Program-made: the position numbers and the translations under genes | Part shown: piece after piece, positions 1-13,771 of the stretch | Numbering within the stretch: position 1 is the first letter of the stretch | How the letters are laid out: each line of letters starts with the position of its first letter | From: Meloidogyne chitwoodi | Taxonomy: Eukaryota > Nematoda > Chromadorea > Rhabditida > Meloidogynidae | Direction of reading: 5' to 3' | Length of the DNA: 64,000 bases | Assembly (NCBI GenBank): GCA_015183035.1 | Contig: JACZZP010000019.1 | Location: forward strand, 558,001-622,000 | Notes under the pieces: generated by a model | The model's database searches: none | Told to the model about the DNA's origin: nothing | Seen by the model: the letters and a program-made list of their open reading frames with translations, nothing else

Positions 1-3000
1 TTATTTTATATTGGGATTACTTATGTTTCTAGAATAAATTCTCGACACCATGTATAAACTAAATAATTCTAAGCGGAAACCAGAAATTTATTTTATATTG
101 GGATTACTTATGTTTCTAGAATAAATTCTCGACATCCATGTATAAACTAAATAATTCTAAGCGGAAACCAGAAATTTATTTTATATTGGGATTACTTATG
201 TTTCTAGAATAAATTCTAGCTCGACACCATGTATAAACTAAATAATTCTAAGCGGAAACCAGAAATTTATTTTATATTGGGATTACTTATGTTTCTAGAA
301 TAAATTCTAGCTCGACACCATGTATAAACTAAATAATTCTAAGCGGAAACCAGAAATTTATTTTATATTGTGTTTTCCTATATTTCTAGAATAAATTCTC
401 GACACCATGTATAAACTAAATAATTCTAAGCGGAAACCAGAAATTTATTTTATATTGGGATTACTTATGTTTCTAGAATAAATTCTCGACACCATGTATA
501 AACTAAATAATTCTAAGCGGAAACCAGAAATTTATTTTATATTATGTTTTCCTATATTTCTAGAATAAATTCTCGACACCATGTATAAACTAAATAATTC
601 TAAGCGGAATCCAGAAATTTATTTTATATTGGGATTACTTATGTTTCTAGAATAAATTCTCGACACCATGTATAAACTAAATAATTCTAAGCGGAAACCA
701 GAAATTTATTTTATATTGGGATTACTTATGTTTCTAGAATAAATTCTCGACACCATGTATAAACTAAATAATTCTAAGCGGAAACCAGAAATTTATTTTA
801 TATTATGTTTTCCTATATTTCTAGAATAAATTCTCGACACCATGTATAAACTAAATAATTCTAAGCGGAAACCAGAAATTTATTTTATATTGGGATTACT
901 TATGTTTCTAGAATAAATTCTCGACACCATGTATAAACTAAATAATTCTAAGCGGAAACCAGAAATTTATTTTATATTGGGATTACTTATGTTTCTAGAA
1001 TAAATTCTCGACACCATGTATAAACTAAATAATTCTAAGCGGAAACCAGAAATTTATTTTATATTATGTTTTCCTATATTTCTAGAATAAATTCTCGACA
1101 CCATGTATAAACTAAATAATTCTAAGCGGAAACCAGAAATTTATTTTATATTGGGATTACTTATGTTTCTAGAATAAATTCTAGCTCGACACCATGTATA
1201 AACTAAATAATTCTAAGCGGAAACCAGAAATTTATTTTATATTGGGATTACTTATGTTTCTAGAATAAATTCTCGACACCATGTATAAACTAAATAATTC
1301 TAAGCGGAAACCAGAAATTATTTTATATTGTGTTTTCCTATATTTCTAGAATAAATTCTCGACATCATGTATAAACTAAATAATTCTAAGCGGAAACCAG
1401 AAATTTATTTTATATTGGGATTACTTATGTTTCTAGAATAAATTCTAGCTCGACACCATGTATAAACTAAATAATTCTAAGCGGAAACCAGAAATTTATT
1501 TTATATTGGGATTACTTATGTTTCTAGAATAAATTCTCGACACCATGTATAAACTAAATAATTCTAAGCGGAAACCAGAAATTTATTTTATATTGGGATT
1601 ACTTATGTTTCTAGAATAAATTCTCGACACCATGTATAAACTAAATAATTCTAAGCGGAAATCCAGAAATTTATTTTATATTGGGATTACTTATGTTTCT
1701 AGAATAAATTCTCGACACCATGTATAAACTAAATAATTCTAAGCGGAAACCAGAAATTTATTTTATATTGGGATTACTTATGTTTCTAGAATAAATTCTA
1801 GCTCGACACCATGTATAAACTAAATAATTCTAAGCGGAAACCAGAAATTTATTTTATATTGTGATTTACTATATTTCTAGAATAAATTCTCGACACCATG
1901 TATAAACTAAATAATTCTAAGCGGAAACCAGAAATTTATTTTATATTGGGATTACTTATGTTTCTAGAATAAATTCTCGACACCATGTATAAACTAAATA
2001 ATTCTAAGCGGAAACCAGAAATTTATTTTATATTATGTTTTCCTATATTTCTAGAATAAATTCTCGACACCATGTATAAACTAAATAATTCTAAGCGGAA
2101 ATCCAGAAATTTATTTTATATTGGGATTACTTATGTTTCTAGAATAAATTCTCGACACCATGTATAAACTAAATAATTCTAAGCGGAAACCAGAAATTTA
2201 TTTTATATTATGTTTTCCTATATTTCTAGAATAAATTCTCGACACCATGTATAAACTAAATAATTCTAAGCGGAAACCAGAAATTTATTTTATATTGGGA
2301 TTACTTATGTTTCTAGAATAAATTCTAGCTCGACACCATGTATAAACTAAATAATTCTAAGCGGAAACCAGAAATTTATTTTATATTGGGATTACTTATG
2401 TTTCTAGAATAAATTCTCGACACCATGTATAAACTAAATAATTCTAAGCGGAAACCAGAAATTTATTTTATATTATGTTTTCCTATATTTCTAGAATAAA
2501 TTCTCGACACCATGTATAAACTAAATAATTCTAAGCGGAAACCAGAAATTTATTTTATATTGGGATTACTTATGTTTCTAGAATAAATTCTAGCTCGACA
2601 CCATGTATAAACTAAATAATTCTAAGCGGAAACCAGAAATTTATTTTATATTGGGATTACTTATGTTTCTAGAATAAATTCTCGACACCATGTATAAACT
2701 AAATAATTCTAAGCGGAAACCAGAAATTATTTTATATTGTGTTTTCCTATATTTCTAGAATAAATTCTCGACATCATGTATAAACTAAATAATTCTAAGC
2801 GGAAACCAGAAATTTATTTTATATTGGGATTACTTATGTTTCTAGAATAAATTCTCGACACCATGTATAAACTAAATAATTCTAAGCGGAAACCAGAAAT
2901 TTATTTTATATTGTGTTTTCCTATATTTCTAGAATAAATTCTCGACACCATGTATAAACTAAATAATTCTAAGCGGAAACCAGAAATTTATTTTATATTG

Positions 3001-6000
3001 GGATTACTTATGTTTCTAGAATAAATTCTCGACATCATGTATAAACTAAATAATTCTAAGCGGAAACCAGAAATTTATTTTATATTGGGATTACTTATGT
3101 TTCTAGAATAAATTCTAGCTCGACACCATGTATAAACTAAATAATTCTAAGCGGAAACCAGAAATTTATTTTATATTGGGATTACTTATGTTTCTAGAAT
3201 AAATTCTAGCTCGACACCATGTATAAACTAAATAATTCTAAGCGGAAACCAGAAATTTATTTTATATTGTGTTTTCCTATATTTCTAGAATAAATTCTCG
3301 ACACCATGTATAAACTAAATAATTCTAAGCGGAAACCAGAAATTTATTTTATATTGGGATTACTTATGTTTCTAGAATAAATTCTCGACACCATGTATAA
3401 ACTAAATAATTCTAAGCGGAAACCAGAAATTTATTTTATATTATGTTTTCCTATATTTCTAGAATAAATTCTCGACACCATGTATAAACTAAATAATTCT
3501 AAGCGGAATCCAGAAATTTATTTTATATTGGGATTACTTATGTTTCTAGAATAAATTCTCGACACCATGTATAAACTAAATAATTCTAAGCGGAAACCAG
3601 AAATTTATTTTATATTGGGATTACTTATGTTTCTAGAATAAATTCTCGACACCATGTATAAACTAAATAATTCTAAGCGGAAACCAGAAATTTATTTTAT
3701 ATTATGTTTTCCTATATTTCTAGAATAAATTCTCGACACCATGTATAAACTAAATAATTCTAAGCGGAAACCAGAAATTTATTTTATATTGGGATTACTT
3801 ATGTTTCTAGAATAAATTCTAGCTCGACACCATGTATAAACTAAATAATTCTAAGCGGAAACCAGAAATTTATTTTATATTGGGATTACTTATGTTTCTA
3901 GAATAAATTCTCGACACCATGTATAAACTAAATAATTCTAAGCGGAAACCAGAAATTATTTTATATTGTGTTTTCCTATATTTCTAGAATAAATTCTCGA
4001 CATCATGTATAAACTAAATAATTCTAAGCGGAAACCAGAAATTTATTTTATATTGGGATTACTTATGTTTCTAGAATAAATTCTAGCTCGACACCATGTA
4101 TAAACTAAATAATTCTAAGCGGAAACCAGAAATTTATTTTATATTGGGATTACTTATGTTTCTAGAATAAATTCTCGACACCATGTATAAACTAAATAAT
4201 TCTAAGCGGAAACCAGAAATTTATTTTATATTGGGATTACTTATGTTTCTAGAATAAATTCTCGACACCATGTATAAACTAAATAATTCTAAGCGGAATC
4301 CAGAAATTTATTTTATATTGGGATTACTTATGTTTCTAGAATAAATTCTCGACACCATGTATAAACTAAATAATTCTAAGCGGAAACCAGAAATTTATTT
4401 TATATTGGGATTACTTATGTTTCTAGAATAAATTCTAGCTCGACACCATGTATAAACTAAATAATTCTAAGCGGAAACCAGAAATTTATTTTATATTGTG
4501 TTTTCCTATATTTCTAGAATAAATTCTCGACACCATGTATAAACTAAATAATTCTAAGCGGAAACCAGAAATTTATTTTATATTGGGATTACTTATGTTT
4601 CTAGAATAAATTCTCGACACCATGTATAAACTAAATAATTCTAAGCGGAAACCAGAAATTTATTTTATATTATGTTTTCCTATATTTCTAGAATAAATTC
4701 TCGACACCATGTATAAACTAAATAATTCTAAGCGGAATCCAGAAATTTATTTTATATTGGGATTACTTATGTTTCTAGAATAAATTCTCGACACCATGTA
4801 TAAACTAAATAATTCTAAGCGGAAACCAGAAATTATTTTATATTGTGTTTTCCTATATTTCTAGAATAAATTCTCGACATCATGTATAAACTAAATAATT
4901 CTAAGCGGAAACCAGAAATTTATTTTATATTGGGATTACTTATGTTTCTAGAATAAATTCTCGACAACATGTATAAACTAAATAATTCTAAGCGGAAACC
5001 AGAAATTTATTTTATATTGGGATTACTTATGTTTCTAGAATAAATTCTAGCTCGACACCATGTATAAACTAAATAATTCTAAGCGGAAACCAGAAATTTA
5101 TTTTATATTGGGATTACTTATGTTTCTAGAATAAATTCTCGACACCATGTATAAACTAAATAATTCTAAGCGGAAACCAGAAATTATTTTATATTGTGTT
5201 TTCCTATATTTCTAGAATAAATTCTCGACATCATGTATAAACTAAATAATTCTAAGCGGAAACCAGAAATTTATTTTATATTGGGATTACTTATGTTTCT
5301 AGAATAAATTCTAGCTCGACACCATGTATAAACTAAATAATTCTAAGCGGAAACCAGAAATTTATTTTATATTGGGATTACTTATGTTTCTAGAATAAAT
5401 TCTCGACACCATGTATAAACTAAATAATTCTAAGCGGAAACCAGAAATTTATTTTATATTGGGATTACTTATGTTTCTAGAATAAATTCTCGACACCATG
5501 TATAAACTAAATAATTCTAAGCGGAATCCAGAAATTTATTTTATATTGGGATTACTTATGTTTCTAGAATAAATTCTCGACACCATGTATAAACTAAATA
5601 ATTCTAAGCGGAAACCAGAAATTTATTTTATATTGGGATTACTTATGTTTCTAGAATAAATTCTAGCTCGACACCATGTATAAACTAAATAATTCTAAGC
5701 GGAAACCAGAAATTTATTTTATATTGTGTTTTCCTATATTTCTAGAATAAATTCTCGACACCATGTATAAACTAAATAATTCTAAGCGGAAACCAGAAAT
5801 TTATTTTATATTGGGATTACTTATGTTTCTAGAATAAATTCTCGACACCATGTATAAACTAAATAATTCTAAGCGGAAACCAGAAATTTATTTTATATTA
5901 TGTTTTCCTATATTTCTAGAATAAATTCTCGACACCATGTATAAACTAAATAATTCTAAGCGGAATCCAGAAATTTATTTTATATTGGGATTACTTATGT

Positions 6001-9000
6001 TTCTAGAATAAATTCTCGACACCATGTATAAACTAAATAATTCTAAGCGGAAACCAGAAATTTATTTTATATTGGGATTACTTATGTTTCTAGAATAAAT
6101 TCTCGACAACATGTATAAACTAAATAATTCTAAGCGGAAACCAGAAATTTATTTTATATTATGTTTTCCTATATTTCTAGAATATATTCTCGACACCATG
6201 TATAAACTAAATAATTCTAAGCGGAAACCAGAAATTTATTTTATATTGGGATTACTTATGTTTCTAGAATAAATTCTAGCTCGACACCATGTATAAACTA
6301 AATAATTCTAAGCGGAAACCAGAAATTTATTTTATATTGGGATTACTTATGTTTCTAGAATAAATTCTCGACACCATGTATAAACTAAATAATTCTAAGC
6401 GGAAACCAGAAATTTATTTTATATTGGGATTACTTATGTTTCTAGAATAAATTCTAGCTCGACACCATGTATAAACTAAATAATTCTAAGCGGAAACCAG
6501 AAATTTATTTTATATTGGGATTACTTATGTTTCTAGAATAAATTCTAGCTCGACACCATGTATAAACTAAATAATTCTAAGCGGAAACCAAAATTTATTT
6601 TATATTGGGATTACTTATGTTTCTAGAATAAATTCTCGACACCATGTATAAACTAAATAATTCTAAGCGGAAACCAGAAATTTATTTTATATTGTGTTTT
6701 CCTATATTTCTAGAATAAATTCTCGACACCATGTATAAACTAAATAATTCTAAGCGGAAACCAGAAATTTATTTTATATTGGGATTACTTATGTTTCTAG
6801 AATAAATTCTCGACACCATGTATAAACTAAATAATTCTAAGCGGAAACCAGAAATTTATTTTATATTATGTTTTCCTATATTTCTAGAATAAATTCTCGA
6901 CACCATGTATAAACTAAATAATTCTAAGCGGAATCCAGAAATTTATTTTATATTGGGATTACTTATGTTTCTAGAATAAATTCTAGCTCGACACCATGTA
7001 TAAACTAAATAATTCTAAGCGGAAACCAGAAATTTATTTTATATTGTGTTTTCCTATATTTCTAGAATAAATTCTCGACACCATGTATAAACTAAATAAT
7101 TCTAAGCGGAAACCAGAAATTTATTTTATATTGGGATTACTTATGTTTCTAGAATAAATTCTCGACACCATGTATAAACTAAATAATTCTAAGCGGAAAC
7201 CAGAAATTTATTTTATATTATGTTTTCCTATATTTCTAGAATAAATTCTCGACACCATGTATAAACTAAATAATTCTAAGCGGAATCCAGAAATTTATTT
7301 TATATTGGGATTACTTATGTTTCTAGAATAAATTCTCGACACCATGTATAAACTAAATAATTCTAAGCGGAAACCAGAAATTTATTTTATATTGGGATTA
7401 CTTATGTTTCTAGAATAAATTCTCGACACCATGTATAAACTAAATAATTCTAAGCGGAAACCAGAAATTTATTTTATATTATGTTTTCCTATATTTCTAG
7501 AATAAATTCTCGACACCATGTATAAACTAAATAATTCTAAGCGGAAACCAGAAATTTATTTTATATTGGGATTACTTATGTTTCTAGAATAAATTCTCGA
7601 CACCATGTATAAACTAAATAATTCTAAGCGGAAACCAGAAATTTATTTTATATTGGGATTACTTATGTTTCTAGAATAAATTCTCGACAACATGTATAAA
7701 CTAAATAATTCTAAGCGGAAACCAGAAATTTATTTTATATTATGTTTTCCTATATTTCTAGAATAAATTCTCGACACCATGTATAAACTAAATAATTCTA
7801 AGCGGAAACCAGAAATTTATTTTATATTGGGATTACTTATGTTTCTAGAATAAATTCTAGCTCGACACCATGTATAAACTAAATAATTCTAAGCGGAAAC
7901 CAGAAATTTATTTTATATTGGGATTACTTATGTTTCTAGAATAAATTCTCGACACCATGTATAAACTAAATAATTCTAAGCGGAAACCAGAAATTTATTT
8001 TATATTGGGATTACTTATGTTTCTAGAATAAATTCTAGCTCGACACCATGTATAAACTAAATAATTCTAAGCGGAAACCAGAAATTTATTTTATATTGGG
8101 ATTACTTATGTTTCTAGAATAAATTCTAGCTCGACACCATGTATAAACTAAATAATTCTAAGCGGAAACCAGAAATTTATTTTATATTGGGATTACTTAT
8201 GTTTCTAGAATAAATTCTCGACACCATGTATAAACTAAATAATTCTAAGCGGAAACCAGAAATTTATTTTATATTATGTTTTCCTATATTTCTAGAATAA
8301 ATTCTCGACACCATGTATAAACTAAATAATTCTAAGCGGAAACCAGAAATTTATTTTATATTGGGATTACTTATGTTTCTAGAATAAATTCTAGCTCGAC
8401 ACCATGTATAAACTAAATAATTCTAAGCGGAAACCAGAAATTTATTTTATATTGGGATTACTTATGTTTCTAGAATAAATTCTCGACACCATGTATAAAC
8501 TAAATAATTCTAAGCGGAAACCAGAAATTTATTTTATATTGGGATTACTTATGTTTCTAGAATAAATTCTCGACACCATGTATAAACTAAATAATTCTAA
8601 GCGGAAACCAGAAATTTATTTTATATTATGTTTTCCTATATTTTTAGAATAAATTCTCGACACCATGTATAAACTAAATAATTCTAAGCGGAAACCAGAA
8701 ATTTATTTTATATTGGGATTACTTATGTTTCTAGAATAAATTCTAGCTCGACACCATGTATAAACTAAATAATTCTAAGCGGAAACCAGAAATTTATTTT
8801 ATATTGGGATTACTTATGTTTCTAGAATAAATTCTCGACACCATGTATAAACTAAATAATTCTAAGCGGAAACCAGAAATTATTTTATATTGTGTTTTCC
8901 TATATTTCTAGAATAAATTCTCGACATCATGTATAAACTAAATAATTCTAAGCGGAAACCAGAAATTTATTTTATATTGGGATTACTTATGTTTCTAGAA

Positions 9001-12000
9001 TAAATTCTAGCTCGACACCATGTATAAACTAAATAATTCTAAGCGGAAACCAGAAATTTATTTTATATTGGGATTACTTATGTTTCTAGAATAAATTCTC
9101 GACACCATGTATAAACTAAATAATTCTAAGCGGAAACCAGAAATTTATTTTATATTGTGTTTTCCTATATTTCTAGAATAAATTCTCGACACCATGTATA
9201 AACTAAATAATTCTAAGCGGAAACCAGAAATTTATTTTATATTGGGATTACTTATGTTTCTAGAATAAATTCTCGACATCATGTATAAACTAAATAATTC
9301 TAAGCGGAAACCAGAAATTTATTTTATATTGGGATTACTTATGTTTCTAGAATAAATTCTAGCTCGACACCATGTATAAACTAAATAATTCTAAGCGGAA
9401 ACCAGAAATTTATTTTATATTGGGATTACTTATGTTTCTAGAATAAATTCTAGCTCGACACCATGTATAAACTAAATAATTCTAAGCGGAAACCAGAAAT
9501 TTATTTTATATTGTGTTTTCCTATATTTCTAGAATAAATTCTCGACACCATGTATAAACTAAATAATTCTAAGCGGAAACCAGAAATTTATTTTATATTG
9601 GGATTACTTATGTTTCTAGAATAAATTCTCGACACCATGTATAAACTAAATAATTCTAAGCGGAAACCAGAAATTTATTTTATATTATGTTTTCCTATAT
9701 TTCTAGAATAAATTCTCGACACCATGTATAAACTAAATAATTCTAAGCGGAATCCAGAAATTTATTTTATATTGGGATTACTTATGTTTCTAGAATAAAT
9801 TCTCGACACCATGTATAAACTAAATAATTCTAAGCGGAAACCAGAAATTTATTTTATATTGGGATTACTTATGTTTCTAGAATAAATTCTCGACACCATG
9901 TATAAACTAAATAATTCTAAGCGGAAACCAGAAATTTATTTTATATTATGTTTTCCTATATTTCTAGAATAAATTCTCGACACCATGTATAAACTAAATA
10001 ATTCTAAGCGGAAACCAGAAATTTATTTTATATTGGGATTACTTATGTTTCTAGAATAAATTCTCGACACCATGTATAAACTAAATAATTCTAAGCGGAA
10101 ACCAGAAATTTATTTTATATTGGGATTACTTATGTTTCTAGAATAAATTCTCGACACCATGTATAAACTAAATAATTCTAAGCGGAAACCAGAAATTTAT
10201 TTTATATTATGTTTTCCTATATTTCTAGAATAAATTCTCGACACCATGTATAAACTAAATAATTCTAAGCGGAAACCAGAAATTTATTTTATATTGGGAT
10301 TACTTATGTTTCTAGAATAAATTCTAGCTCGACACCATGTATAAACTAAATAATTCTAAGCGGAAACCAGAAATTTATTTTATATTGGGATTACTTATGT
10401 TTCTAGAATAAATTCTCGACACCATGTATAAACTAAATAATTCTAAGCGGAAACCAGAAATTATTTTATATTGTGTTTTCCTATATTTCTAGAATAAATT
10501 CTCGACATCATGTATAAACTAAATAATTCTAAGCGGAAACCAGAAATTTATTTTATATTGGGATTACTTATGTTTCTAGAATAAATTCTAGCTCGACACC
10601 ATGTATAAACTAAATAATTCTAAGCGGAAACCAGAAATTTATTTTATATTGGGATTACTTATGTTTCTAGAATAAATTCTCGACACCATGTATAAACTAA
10701 ATAATTCTAAGCGGAAACCAGAAATTTATTTTATATTGGGATTACTTATGTTTCTAGAATAAATTCTCGACACCATGTATAAACTAAATAATTCTAAGCG
10801 GAAACCAGAAATTTATTTTATATTGGGATTACTTATGTTTCTAGAATAAATTCTCGACAACATGTATAAACTAAATAATTCTAAGCGGAAACCAGAAATT
10901 TATTTTATATTATGTTTTCCTATATTTCTAGAATAAATTCTCGACACCATGTATAAACTAAATAATTCTAAGCGGAAACCAGAAATTTATTTTATATTGG
11001 GATTACTTATGTTTCTAGAATAAATTCTAGCTCGACACCATGTATAAACTAAATAATTCTAAGCGGAAACCAGAAATTTATTTTATATTGGGATTACTTA
11101 TGTTTCTAGAATAAATTCTCGACACCATGTATAAACTAAATAATTCTAAGCGGAAACCAGAAATTTATTTTATATTGGGATTACTTATGTTTCTAGAATA
11201 AATTCTAGCTCGACACCATGTATAAACTAAATAATTCTAAGCGGAAACCAGAAATTTATTTTATATTGGGATTACTTATGTTTCTAGAATAAATTCTAGC
11301 TCGACACCATGTATAAACTAAATAATTCTAAGCGGAAACCAGAAATTTATTTTATATTGGGATTACTTATGTTTCTAGAATAAATTCTCGACACCATGTA
11401 TAAACTAAATAATTCTAAGCGGAAACCAGAAATTATTTTATATTGTGTTTTCCTATATTTCTAGAATAAATTCTCGACATCATGTATAAACTAAATAATT
11501 CTAAGCGGAAACCAGAAATTTATTTTATATTGGGATTACTTATGTTTCTAGAATAAATTCTAGCTCGACACCATGTATAAACTAAATAATTCTAAGCGGA
11601 AACCAGAAATTTATTTTATATTGGGATTACTTATGTTTCTAGAATAAATTCTCGACACCATGTATAAACTAAATAATTCTAAGCGGAAACCAGAAATTTA
11701 TTTTATATTATGTTTTCCTATATTTCTAGAATAAATTCTCGACACCATGTATAAACTAAATAATTCTAAGCGGAATCCAGAAATTTATTTTATATTGGGA
11801 TTACTTATGTTTCTAGAATAAATTCTCGACACCATGTATAAACTAAATAATTCTAAGCGGAAACCAGAAATTTATTTTATATTGGGATTACTTATGTTTC
11901 TAGAATAAATTCTCGACACCATGTATAAACTAAATAATTCTAAGCGGAAACCAGAAATTTATTTTATATTATGTTTTCCTATATTTCTAGAATAAATTCT

Positions 12001-13307
12001 CGACACCATGTATAAACTAAATAATTCTAAGCGGAAACCAGAAATTTATTTTATATTGGGATTACTTATGTTTCTAGAATAAATTCTCGACACCATGTAT
12101 AAACTAAATAATTCTAAGCGGAAACCAGAAATTTATTTTATATTGTGTTTTCCTATATTTCTAGAATAAATTCTCGACACCATGTATAAACTAAATAATT
12201 CTAAGCGGAAACCAGAAATTTATTTTATATTGGGATTACTTATGTTTCTAGAATAAATTCTCGACACCATGTATAAACTAAATAATTCTAAGCGGAAACC
12301 AGAAATTATTTTATATTGTGTTTTCCTATATTTCTAGAATAAATTCTCGACATCATGTATAAACTAAATAATTCTAAGCGGAAACCAGAAATTTATTTTA
12401 TATTGGGATTACTTATGTTTCTAGAATAAATTCTAGCTCGACACCATGTATAAACTAAATAATTCTAAGCGGAAACCAGAAATTTATTTTATATTGGGAT
12501 TACTTATGTTTCTAGAATAAATTCTCGACACCATGTATAAACTAAATAATTCTAAGCGGAAACCAGAAATTTATTTTATATTGGGATTACTTATGTTTCT
12601 AGAATAAATTCTCGACACCATGTATAAACTAAATAATTCTAAGCGGAAACCAGAAATTTATTTTATATTGGGATTACTTATGTTTCTAGAATAAATTCTC
12701 GACACCATGTATAAACTAAATAATTCTAAGCGGAAACCAGAAATTTATTTTATATTATGTTTTCCTATATTTCTAGAATAAATTCTCGACACCATGTATA
12801 AACTAAATAATTCTAAGCGGAAACCAGAAATTTATTTTATATTGGGATTACTTATGTTTCTAGAATAAATTCTAGCTCGACACCATGTATAAACTAAATA
12901 ATTCTAAGCGGAAACCAGAAATTTATTTTATATTGGGATTACTTATGTTTCTAGAATAAATTCTCGACACCATGTATAAACTAAATAATTCTAAGCGGAA
13001 ACCAGAAATTATTTTATATTGTGTTTTCCTATATTTCTAGAATAAATTCTCGACATCATGTATAAACTAAATAATTCTAAGCGGAAACCAGAAATTTATT
13101 TTATATTGGGATTACTTATGTTTCTAGAATAAATTCTAGCTCGACACCATGTATAAACTAAATAATTCTAAGCGGAAACCAGAAATTTATTTTATATTGG
13201 GATTACTTATGTTTCTAGAATAAATTCTCGACACCATGTATAAACTAAATAATTCTAAGCGGAAACCAGAAATTTATTTTATATTGGGATTACTTATGTT
13301 TCTAGAA
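1..13307. promoter_or_regulatory. Repeated heat-shock-element palindrome, one per satellite monomer
   Basis: Nearly every monomer contains TTTCTAGAATAAATTC. Its core TTCTAGAA is the ideal head-to-head pair of HSF pentamers (nTTCnnGAAn), and a further TTC follows four bases later. First copy 27-34, second 114-121, last 13300-13307. One copy near 8641 has decayed to TTTTAGAA. A second, looser TTC..GAA..GAA arrangement lies in the TTCTAAGCGGAAACCAGAA part of the monomer. The site is the known HSF1 consensus; binding here is inferred. Confidence 0.5.
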
Positions 13308-13308
13308 A
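1..13308. repeat. Satellite array, 87-91 bp monomer, about 150 copies
   Basis: The whole interval is one head-to-tail tandem array that starts before base 1 and ends just after the palindrome at 13300-13307. The basic monomer is 87 bp (for example 1 to 88). A 91-bp form has four extra bases, reading ATTCTAGCTCGACACC instead of ATTCTCGACACC. The central segment has three alleles: GGGATTACTTATG, GTGTTTTCCTATAT and ATGTTTTCCTATAT. A one-base deletion (GAAATTATTTT) travels with the GTGTTTT allele and with GACATCATG downstream (near 1314, 2724, 3954, 4831, 8878, 10458, 13007), which shows higher-order organisation. Monomers are nearly identical, so homogenisation is recent. No open reading frame runs through it. 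Copy number is array length divided by period. Confidence 0.98.
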
Positions 13309-13771
13309 GAGTTCCATTCCAGTTATAAAAACAAAATGGAAAGCGGAACTTTAAAGCGACCGACTGAATACGGACGGAAAAAAACCAGAATTCTCGACCC
13401 GTTTAATTATGGTTTCTTCAAAAAACCGAGAAATTGATCGAGACCCTTTTATTTCCCAATTTATAATTTACTGTCAAAATTACGCAGTGTTAAAATTATA
13501 TCAATCATTTTAAAATAAGTGTTTACTGTCGAAATTACATAAAATCAAATTTAAATAAACAGAAAAATTAAATAACATAATGCCATAAAAATTAGATACT
13601 CTATTTCCTTTTTCTCTCATATTTTATTTTTCCCTCTCTTTCTTTTACTTCCATTGTCTCTCATTTTTCCCAATACTCAATTAAACACTTATGTTGAAAT
13701 TGATTTATTAAATAAAAAATATACATACATTTAAATCACTCGTTAATTTAAAAAAAGTATGATTATTTGTA
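13309..13771. other. Satellite edge and 3' flank of the GLDC gene
   Basis: The satellite breaks off directly after TTCTAGAA. For about 120 bp the sequence keeps satellite-like words (GGAAAGCGGAAC, AAACCAGAATTCTCGAC), so it looks like one or two decayed monomers at the array edge. The rest is AT-rich with a T/C-rich stretch at 13600-13680. I see no gene here. On the minus strand it holds the 3' UTR of the glycine dehydrogenase gene. Confidence 0.6.
13704..13709 (-). terminator. Candidate polyadenylation signal of GLDC
   Basis: Minus-strand AATAAA about 65 nt downstream of the GLDC stop codon. The hexamer is common by chance in DNA this AT-rich, so position is the only support. Confidence 0.35.

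Noticed and set aside
1..87. Telomeric or subtelomeric end at the left edge
   Set aside because: No TTAGGC-type or other short G-rich repeat is present. The array simply runs off the window.
1..13308. Possible CRISPR array or bacterial repeat
   Set aside because: Monomers are uniform with no variable spacers, period is 87-91 bp, and the surrounding genes are eukaryotic with introns.
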